A model generated the notes under the pieces. That model had not been told where the DNA came from. It was given only the letters and a program-made list of their open reading frames with translations, and ran no database searches. Below are positions 1-5,512 of a stretch of DNA of 7,746 bases, piece after piece (the stretch's first letter is position 1; each line of letters starts with the position of its first letter). Both the position numbers and the translations under genes were made by a program. This DNA comes from Dehalococcoidia bacterium (GTDB taxonomy: Bacteria > Chloroflexota > Dehalococcoidia > Dehalococcoidales > Fen-1064), in NCBI GenBank assembly GCA_003153075.1, contig PMBW01000091.1, forward strand, positions 1,159 through 8,904, written 5' to 3'.

Positions 1-2808
1 GTCGAAGGGCCGATTGCGGTAAAAGACGGCATTCGCTATTATATGACCACTATTTCCCCGATTATGGATAATCAGGGGAAGCCGCTTTCCACAATGTGCT
101 CATCGAAAAACATCACGGAACGCAAGCAGGCTGAAGATTTATTACTGAAGACTAATAATTTGCTTAAAGAGTCCGAGCTGATCGGCAAAGCCGGCGGTTG
201 GGAATTGCATATTGATACCGGAGAACAGCAGTGGACGGAAGAAACTGGCCGTATTCATGAAGTAGAACCGGATTTCAATCCAAATATTGAAAAAGGGCTC
301 AGTTTTTATACACCTGCATCCAGGCCGGTAATAAGTCAAGCCGTGCAGCAGGTGATAGCTACCGGCGAATCGTTTGATCTGGAATTGGAAATTATTACCG
401 CCAAAGGCAATCTGCGTAAGGTACGTGCCGTCGGGCATCCTGATCTGGAGCACCGCAGGGTATACGGTTTTTTCCAGGACATTACCGATCAGAAGAAGGC
501 GGAAGAACAATTGAGACAGAGCGAAGAAAAATTCAGGCTGCTGACCGAAAATTCCCTTTTCGGGGTATATATTATCCTGGACGGTAAAATGGCCTATGTG
601 AATGCCAGCTTCGCGAATATATTTGATTATAAACCGGCAGAAATTATCGGCATCCTGGGTCCCCAAGATCTTATTTACCATGATGATATTCCAGCCATAA
701 CAGAAAATGTTCAAGAGTGGCTGGCGGGGCAAAAAGAAACAAGTCCTACCGTCTACCGCGGTATTAAAAAAGACGGCTCTATTATATTTATCGAAGTATT
801 CGGCACATCAATCGAATACCAGGGTAAAACCGCGGTGATGGGCACACTGGCAGATGTTACCGAGCGTAATCAGGCTGAAGAAGCATTAAGGGAAAGCCGG
901 GAACAATACCGCACGCTGATCGATAACGCGAATGAAGCGATAGTAGTAGCGCAAGACGGCGAACTGAAGTACGTGAACCGTACGTCTCTCGAAATATTCT
1001 CGGGCTATACAGAACAGGACCTGCTGAATAAAAAGTTCACGGATTTTATCCATCCCGATGACCGTGCTCGAATTATGGAGAACTTCCTGAAACGGTTGCG
1101 TAACCAACCGATGTCTGCACGGAATGAGTACAGGGTAATGCTTCCGGATGGAGCGATCAAATGGGCTGAGATCGGCACTACCGTTATTCAATGGAAAGAC
1201 AAACCGGCAACTTTGAATTTTATCTCAGATATTACAGACCGCAAAAAGGCGGAGGATGATCTGCTGGAGTCACAGGCGCAGCAAAAGGCAATTGTCGACA
1301 GCACCACCGACATGATCTGGTCTGTCGAACCTGAGAAATTCAAATTACTGACATTTAATCGCGGCTTTAGCGATTTCTTTTTACAAAAGCGGGGAATTAT
1401 TGCGTACAAAGGAATGACACCCGAAGCCCTGTTTCCGAATGAGGAATATATTCGAGCCTGGCTCGGGTTTTACCAGAGAACGCTGGTAGAAGGTTCTTTT
1501 TCCGTCGAGTTCGTTCCTTATGCCACTAAAACGACGATGCAATTGACGTTGAACGCGCTGAAACGTGATAACAGGATATTCGGGATATCGGTTTTTGGCA
1601 AAGACGTTACCGAGTTGAAAAAGGTTGAGGAAGAGAAAAAGCTGATGGAGGAGAAGGCACAGGTTGCCAATAGATTAACTGCAGTCGGGGAAATGGCAGC
1701 CGGTATAGCGCACGAAATAAATAATCCCCTCACATCGGTTATCGGGTTTTCCAAGTTAGTTTTGGAAGATGAAACAATCTCAACGGAAATGAAAGAAGAT
1801 CTGATGGTGGTTGCTGAAAGCAGCCAGCGGATCGCCAATATCGTTAAAGGCTTACTCACCTTTGCGCGCCAATCGAAGCCGCTGAAGACGTCGATTAATT
1901 TAAATGAACTGATTGATAATACTTTAAAACTCAGGGAATACGTTTTAAAGACGAACAAGATAGAAGTAGTAACAAAATACGACCGGCAATTACCGTGGGT
2001 AGTGGTCGACCCTGCCCAGATGCAGCAGGTTTTCCTGAATTTAATTGTAAATGCCGAGCAGGCGATGAAAAAGGCACACGGCAGGGGGATATTGACCATT
2101 ATTACCGAAAAGAAAGGTAATGTTATTTCCATTGCTTTTCAGGATGACGGTCCGGGAATAACTAAAGAAAATATGGGACGGTTGTTCGAACCTTTCTTTA
2201 CTACCAAAGACCCCGGTGAGGGCACAGGGCTGGGTTTGAGCATATCCCGCTCCATTATTCTGGAACATAACGGTAAAATGATGGTTGAGAGTAAAGAGGG
2301 TTACGGCGCAACGTTTACCATTGAGATCCCTGCTATTGAAAATCCAGCCGGTATTTCTGAACCTAAAACACCTGTACCTGAAGTAAAATCTCCAATGACA
2401 AAGAAAGGGAGGATCCTGGTAGTGGATGACGAACCCGGCGTCAGAGCGCTCCTGGATAGCAGGCTGACAAAAATGGGACACTCGGTGGACACGATCAGCG
2501 ACGGTGCCAGTGCAATGGAAATGATCAATGCCGGCACGAACTACGACCTGATAATTGCTGATGTCAGGATGCCCGGGATGAACGGCATTGAATTATATAC
2601 ACTCATTAAAAGAAAAATGCCGTCGATGGCGAATAACTTCATTTTTATTACAGGGGATGTGATGGGAGCTGATATCAAGGCGTTCATTCATCAGAACAGG
2701 TTGGCTGCTTATTCCAAACCGTTTGATACCGCGGTATTGCTGGATAAAATCAACAGCATGTTAGGTGAAGAAAAACCGCAAAGTTTAGTAGCCGATTCGA
2801 CACTCTGA
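1..2808 (+). CDS. Multi-PAS hybrid histidine kinase with C-terminal receiver domain (5' partial)
   Basis: The frame is open from base 1 (935 codons visible, TGA stop). The first ATG, at base 43, lies inside the end of a PAS fold, so the true start is upstream of the window. Residues below count from base 1. Seen: a PAS remnant (1-36), then four PAS folds (about 52-159, 175-284, 300-409, 427-534), each followed by a DIT(D/E)-type linker, and a charged helical linker (about 535-560). HisKA follows, with phosphoacceptor His571 in AGIAHEINNPL (codon 1711-1713). The HATPase has an N box around Asn684, DDGPGI (715-720), FEPFFTTK (729-736) and GTGLGLSI (741-748). After a Pro-rich linker comes a receiver domain with Asp809/Asp810, phosphoacceptor Asp854, Thr884 and Lys906. 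All catalytic motifs look intact. No membrane segment is visible, so this part is cytoplasmic. Family knowledge: ATP-dependent autophosphorylation on His, then transfer to the receiver Asp. The signal and the output partner are unknown; there is no DNA-binding domain. Confidence 0.95.
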   Translation, partial: VEGPIAVKDGIRYYMTTISPIMDNQGKPLSTMCSSKNITERKQAEDLLLKTNNLLKESELIGKAGGWELHIDTGEQQWTEETGRIHEVEPDFNPNIEKGLSFYTPASRPVISQAVQQVIATGESFDLELEIITAKGNLRKVRAVGHPDLEHRRVYGFFQDITDQKKAEEQLRQSEEKFRLLTENSLFGVYIILDGKMAYVNASFANIFDYKPAEIIGILGPQDLIYHDDIPAITENVQEWLAGQKETSPTVYRGIKKDGSIIFIEVFGTSIEYQGKTAVMGTLADVTERNQAEEALRESREQYRTLIDNANEAIVVAQDGELKYVNRTSLEIFSGYTEQDLLNKKFTDFIHPDDRARIMENFLKRLRNQPMSARNEYRVMLPDGAIKWAEIGTTVIQWKDKPATLNFISDITDRKKAEDDLLESQAQQKAIVDSTTDMIWSVEPEKFKLLTFNRGFSDFFLQKRGIIAYKGMTPEALFPNEEYIRAWLGFYQRTLVEGSFSVEFVPYATKTTMQLTLNALKRDNRIFGISVFGKDVTELKKVEEEKKLMEEKAQVANRLTAVGEMAAGIAHEINNPLTSVIGFSKLVLEDETISTEMKEDLMVVAESSQRIANIVKGLLTFARQSKPLKTSINLNELIDNTLKLREYVLKTNKIEVVTKYDRQLPWVVVDPAQMQQVFLNLIVNAEQAMKKAHGRGILTIITEKKGNVISIAFQDDGPGITKENMGRLFEPFFTTKDPGEGTGLGLSISRSIILEHNGKMMVESKEGYGATFTIEIPAIENPAGISEPKTPVPEVKSPMTKKGRILVVDDEPGVRALLDSRLTKMGHSVDTISDGASAMEMINAGTNYDLIIADVRMPGMNGIELYTLIKRKMPSMANNFIFITGDVMGADIKAFIHQNRLAAYSKPFDTAVLLDKINSMLGEEKPQSLVADSTL

Positions 2809-2865
2809 TCAGCCTTAGATTTACGAAATCGATAGACTGTTGTTTGCGTTAGAGTATGTATCGCT

Positions 2866-2894
2866 TTGTCCTGTTTCTATAACTAGATTAGAAT
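2866..2894 (+). promoter_or_regulatory. Candidate sigma70-type promoter of rlmN, ending at the start codon
   Basis: TTGTCC (2866-2871) and TAGAAT (2889-2894) are separated by exactly 17 bases and match the -35 and -10 consensus at 4 of 6 and 5 of 6 positions. Transcription would start near base 2901, that is, at the ATG codons at 2899 and 2902. This agrees with the lack of any Shine-Dalgarno-like sequence in front of rlmN and suggests a leaderless mRNA. It is a pattern match only. The rest of the 90-base gap after the kinase shows no convincing terminator. Confidence 0.4.
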
Positions 2895-2898
2895 ATAG

Positions 2899-4014
2899 AT
2901 GATGTCTTTGAATAATGCTCCTGTGAAAATCCTGGACTTAACCCCGGCGCAGCTGAAGGAGTTTCTGAAACTCCTTGGCGCCCCGGTTGCCGCTGCCGAT
3001 CAGATTTCGAAATATATCTATCATGAATTTGCCGCCGGTTTTGATGAGATGACCGGTTTAAACGTTGCTTTACGGCGGAAGCTTGCGCGATATGCTGTCC
3101 TGTGTGCGCTGGATCCGTTAGAAGAACTGGTTGCCGCAGATGCGCAAACAAGGAAGATCCTTTTCCGTCTGGAGGATAACAATACTATTGAGTCCGCTTT
3201 GATGTTCTTCCGGAATTCCGGCACCGGCCGTGAGCGGCGCACGGTGTGTGTCTCCAGCCAGGTGGGGTGCGCTGTCGGCTGTCGTTTTTGCGCGACCGGG
3301 CAGCAAGGGTTTGTCAGGAATTTGAGCATGGGTGAAATTCTACAGCAGATCTTGTTTTTCCAGCGCCGTTTCCGCGGGGAGATGGCAGTGCCGGGGAAAG
3401 GCGAAAAACCGGCCTGGGTGACCAATATCGTATTCATGGGGATGGGCGAGCCGCTGGCCAATTATGATAATGTTTGCCGTGCCATCGCTGTGCTAAATTC
3501 GCCGAAGGGGCTGGGGCTGGGGTTCCATCAGGTAACGCTGTCAACCGCGGGGCTCGTGCCGCAAATAAGACAGATCACTGAAGAAAAACTGCAGTTTCAG
3601 CTGGCGGTTTCCCTGCACGCAGCTAATGACGAATTGCGCAACCGGCTGGTGCCGATCAACCGTAAATATCCGCTGGAACAATTGATCTCTGCGTGTAAAG
3701 GGTACGTTAAAAAAACAAGCCGTAACATCTTTATTGAATATGCCCTTTTCGCTGGAATAAATGACGCAATGAAAGACGCCGATGAATTGATTCGCCTGCT
3801 GGACGGTTTGCAGTGTTCGATCAACCTGATTCTCGGTAATTCGGTACCCGCAAGTGACTTCCGTCCCTCTCCACGCGAGAAAGCGCTTGTTTTTCAAAAG
3901 AAGTTAATTGCCAGCGGCACCCGGACGATGCTGCGGGTCTCACGGGGCGCGGATATTGAAGCCGGCTGCGGACAGCTGAGAAGCCGGCGGCTAGCTAATC
4001 AGGCTCATGCTTGA
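2899..4014 (+). CDS. rlmN: Dual-specificity RNA methyltransferase RlmN (radical SAM)
   Basis: This radical-SAM enzyme methylates C2 of A2503 in 23S rRNA and, in well-studied members, C2 of A37 in some tRNAs; it acts in the cytoplasm and supports decoding accuracy. The 371 residues are a normal family length. Seen: an N-terminal RlmN helical domain (about 12-75), the Glu98 equivalent of the catalytic glutamate, and TVCVSSQVGCAVGCRFC, in which Cys124, Cys128 and Cys131 form the CxxxCxxC [4Fe-4S] site and Cys117 matches E. coli Cys118. GMGEPLANYDNV (181-192) is the SAM-binding GEP motif. DIEAGCGQL near the C-terminus carries Cys357, the methyl-carrying cysteine (E. coli Cys355). The loop between Glu98 and Cys117 is about six residues longer than in E. 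coli. The start is ATG 2899 or the adjacent ATG 2902; neither has a ribosome binding site, so the choice is open by one codon. The Cfr resistance paralogue is less likely given the full RlmN-type N-terminus and the housekeeping-like context. Confidence 0.97.
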   Translation: MMSLNNAPVKILDLTPAQLKEFLKLLGAPVAAADQISKYIYHEFAAGFDEMTGLNVALRRKLARYAVLCALDPLEELVAADAQTRKILFRLEDNNTIESALMFFRNSGTGRERRTVCVSSQVGCAVGCRFCATGQQGFVRNLSMGEILQQILFFQRRFRGEMAVPGKGEKPAWVTNIVFMGMGEPLANYDNVCRAIAVLNSPKGLGLGFHQVTLSTAGLVPQIRQITEEKLQFQLAVSLHAANDELRNRLVPINRKYPLEQLISACKGYVKKTSRNIFIEYALFAGINDAMKDADELIRLLDGLQCSINLILGNSVPASDFRPSPREKALVFQKKLIASGTRTMLRVSRGADIEAGCGQLRSRRLANQAHA

Positions 4015-4035
4015 CGGATCTGATTATTCCGCTGA

Positions 4036-4060
4036 GTGCGCGTTCATGGTTTACGTGCGC
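4036..4060 (+). terminator. Weak hairpin in the convergent gap after rlmN
   Basis: GTGCGCG (4036-4042) and CGTGCGC (4054-4060) can pair over 7 positions, two of them G-U, around an 11-base loop, 22 bases after the rlmN stop. The wobbles become mismatches on the other strand, so it would work mainly for rlmN. No U-tract follows (the next bases are CGCTTTACT), so intrinsic termination is doubtful. It is the only hairpin found in this gap. Confidence 0.22.
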
Positions 4061-4064
4061 CGCT

Positions 4065-5294
4065 TTACTCCAGCTTCCTTAGTTTCGGCACCATGAAGAA
4101 AATCAGAACCGTTGCTCCAGCCAGTATCAGCGCCATCCCGCCGATTGTCCACTGGATACCGATTGCTTCAGCAATGAACCCGCTGGCAAAAGTCATCAGT
4201 CCGCCAAGTCCGGCGCTGATTAAAATAATACTCAATACACGTCCGCGCTGCGCGGGTTCGGCGTTTGTCTGCAGTAATATCATTGCGACGGTAATTTGTC
4301 CCATGGTTCCTGCCCCCATGAACAACATCAAAGTTAGTGAAAATTGAAAAGAAGTCGAGAATGCAAAGACCGCCTGGGTCAGCCCCAGGACTAAACCGGT
4401 GCCTAACATGATCAGGCTGCGTTTTTTCGTTGCCAGCGAAGCGATCCACAAGACGATCATCAATGACCCGGCTGCTTTAAAACCTTGCAGTAATCCGAGT
4501 CCCGTAGCGCCGACTTTCAAAATACTATCCGAATAGACTGAAATCATCGCACTCAACGGTAAAACAACCATACTGCAAAGCAGAGTGAAAATAATGATCC
4601 AGAGGAGTGCGGTATTGTCTTTAACGTATTTCAATCCTTCGATCATATCGGCTAATACATTCCCTCTTCTATTGGAAGTGACCTCACCGGCAGGTATGAA
4701 ATTGGTCACGAAGATCGAGATCAGATAAAGTCCGCTGATCGTCAGGAACACAGCTTCAAAATTGATCTTGTCGATGAGAAAACCCCCGGCCGCCGGAGAG
4801 AGCATCTGGAAAATATTCATCCCGATGGTGTTTAAAGCGGTGGCATTAGCCACTTTTTCTTTATTTACCAGTTCAGGAATAATTGACAGGCGGGCAGACC
4901 ATAATAAGGACGAGGTCATTCCCTGAATAGAGGAGGCCGCAATCAGTATCCACCATGAACCGGGGTGGGCATTACTCAAGTAACCGGTTTTCAACAAAAT
5001 GGCGATGGTTATTGCCGGCGCTGTTGCGATGACCTGTCCGATCTGTATTAATCGTTTCTTGGGATAGCGGTCTACCACTACCCCGATAAATAGAGCCACG
5101 AGCACTTGTGGAATAGAGGTAGCCAGCGCCATTGTGCCGAGTAAAGCTGTTGAGCCGGTCAGCCGGTAGAGCAGCAGGCCTTGCACCACGGTCTGCATGC
5201 TGAGGGCCGCCCATTGCCCGACCATCCCCAAAAAATACATCCGGAAGGTGGCAGCTTTCAGGGAGTCAAAAGTCTTTAAATTTCTGAGACTCAT
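4065..5294 (-). CDS. MFS efflux transporter, DHA3-like
   Basis: A complete 409-residue protein of the major facilitator superfamily, the usual length for a 12-helix member. Seen: alternating hydrophobic stretches through the whole protein, with the two halves split by a polar central loop (about 201-228). The loop between helices 2 and 3 carries the family's motif A as GVVVDRYPKKRLI (71-83). NKEKVANATALNTIGMNIFQ (144-163) followed by SPAAGGFLID, and AEPAQRGRVLSI (345-356), are typical of the DHA3/MFS_3 group, which includes EntS- and macrolide-efflux-like proteins. Family knowledge: proton-coupled export of drugs, siderophores or other small molecules through the inner membrane; the substrate cannot be read from the sequence. 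The start fits the family, because the conserved first helix begins at about residue 18, and GGTGG lies six bases upstream. It converges with rlmN and diverges from the molybdoenzyme gene, so it is probably its own transcription unit. A role in resistance is possible but not shown. Confidence 0.92.
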   Translation of the reverse strand: MSLRNLKTFDSLKAATFRMYFLGMVGQWAALSMQTVVQGLLLYRLTGSTALLGTMALATSIPQVLVALFIGVVVDRYPKKRLIQIGQVIATAPAITIAILLKTGYLSNAHPGSWWILIAASSIQGMTSSLLWSARLSIIPELVNKEKVANATALNTIGMNIFQMLSPAAGGFLIDKINFEAVFLTISGLYLISIFVTNFIPAGEVTSNRRGNVLADMIEGLKYVKDNTALLWIIIFTLLCSMVVLPLSAMISVYSDSILKVGATGLGLLQGFKAAGSLMIVLWIASLATKKRSLIMLGTGLVLGLTQAVFAFSTSFQFSLTLMLFMGAGTMGQITVAMILLQTNAEPAQRGRVLSIILISAGLGGLMTFASGFIAEAIGIQWTIGGMALILAGATVLIFFMVPKLRKLE

Positions 5295-5300
5295 CGCAAG

Positions 5301-5305
5301 CCACC
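5301..5305 (-). promoter_or_regulatory. Ribosome binding site of the MFS gene
   Basis: On the reverse strand GGTGG sits six bases before the ATG at 5294, with a further GAGG slightly upstream (5308-5311). The match to the Shine-Dalgarno consensus is moderate, but it supports the chosen start. Confidence 0.45.
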
Positions 5306-5335
5306 ATCCTCAGCTCAAAAAAGATATAATGCAAT

Positions 5336-5349
5336 GTTATCATAATAAC
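5336..5349. promoter_or_regulatory. Palindrome GTTAT-N4-ATAAC, candidate operator of the MFS gene
   Basis: A perfect inverted repeat with 5-base arms and a 4-base centre lies 42 bases upstream of the transporter start, over its candidate -10 element. Efflux genes are often repressed by MarR- or TetR-type regulators at such sites, but no regulator gene is present in this window, and short AT-rich palindromes also arise by chance. Confidence 0.3.
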
Positions 5350-5364
5350 TATATATTTTGTCCA
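5336..5364 (-). promoter_or_regulatory. Candidate promoter of the MFS gene
   Basis: On the reverse strand TGGACA (5359-5364; 5 of 6 to the -35 consensus) is followed after 17 bases by GATAAC (5336-5341; 4 of 6 to the -10 consensus). Transcription would start near 5329, giving a leader of about 35 bases. The stretch is AT-rich and offers other weak hexamers, including a perfect TATAAT (5374-5379) that lacks a -35 partner, so the assignment is tentative. Confidence 0.3.
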
Positions 5365-5415
5365 CCCTGGCTGATTATAGGTATCAGGCACGGATGCTGT
5401 TGTTATGTTCGTTTA

Positions 5416-5429
5416 ATTGATAAGTCAAT
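5416..5429. promoter_or_regulatory. Palindrome ATTGA-N4-TCAAT over the molybdoenzyme -35 box
   Basis: A perfect inverted repeat with 5-base arms and a 4-base centre covers the whole -35 hexamer (TTGATA, 5417-5422). The half sites resemble the TTGA of FNR/CRP-family operators, but the classical FNR site has six bases between TTGA and TCAA and here there are four. If real, binding here would more likely repress than activate. The assignment to any regulator family is inference. Confidence 0.33.
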
Positions 5430-5446
5430 AGAGCAGGGAATATAAT
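5417..5446 (+). promoter_or_regulatory. Strong sigma70-type promoter of the molybdoenzyme gene
   Basis: TTGATA (5417-5422; 5 of 6) and a perfect TATAAT (5441-5446) are 18 bases apart. This is the best promoter match in the window. Transcription would begin near 5453, leaving a leader of about 60 bases before the ATG at 5513. Confidence 0.6.
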
Positions 5447-5499
5447 TGCTTCAGTCAGTCCGTGGGGCCTGGCATTGTTTTTTAGTTCGACTTGCAGGG

Positions 5500-5506
5500 A
5501 AGGCGG
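5500..5506 (+). promoter_or_regulatory. Ribosome binding site that fixes the molybdoenzyme start
   Basis: AAGGCGG matches the AAGGAGG consensus at 6 of 7 positions and lies six bases before ATG 5513. An in-frame TAG at 5483-5485 closes the frame upstream, so only a TTG at 5492 could give a longer protein, by seven residues. Confidence 0.7.
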
Positions 5507-5512
5507 GAAGTA

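Larger units (their letters stand above)
5295..5512. promoter_or_regulatory. Divergent AT-rich control region between transporter and molybdoenzyme genes
   Basis: 218 bases without a credible gene. The left two thirds are AT-rich with several TATAAT-like hexamers on both strands. The right end (about 5455-5478) is more GC-rich and forms the untranslated leader of the molybdoenzyme gene. It holds candidate promoters for both genes and two short palindromes, listed separately. I see no riboswitch-sized structure: the predicted molybdoenzyme leader, about 60 bases, is too short for a molybdenum-cofactor riboswitch. Confidence 0.75.

Noticed and set aside
142..732. A 196-codon open frame on the reverse strand
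   Set aside because: It is antisense to two PAS domains of the kinase, with no ribosome binding site and no recognisable domain.
2817..2829. Terminator after the kinase (GATTT-ACG-AAATC hairpin)
   Set aside because: The stem is only 5 AT-rich pairs with a 3-base loop and no T-run behind it, too weak for an intrinsic terminator.
4036..4347. A 103-codon forward open frame at the end of the transporter gene
   Set aside because: It is antisense to the last helices of the transporter; its hydrophobic look is inherited from the complement of membrane-segment codons.
5416..5429. Classical FNR box
   Set aside because: The half sites are FNR-like, but TTGA and TCAA are separated by four bases rather than six, so a standard FNR site is not supported; it is kept only as an unassigned palindrome.
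5197..5445. An 82-codon forward open frame covering the divergent control region
   Set aside because: It starts inside the transporter gene on the opposite strand and continues through AT-rich promoter sequence; there is no ribosome binding site or protein-like pattern.
5447..5512. Molybdenum-cofactor riboswitch or attenuator in the molybdoenzyme leader
   Set aside because: The leader is only about 60 bases and I find no stable stem before the T6 run at 5478-5483.
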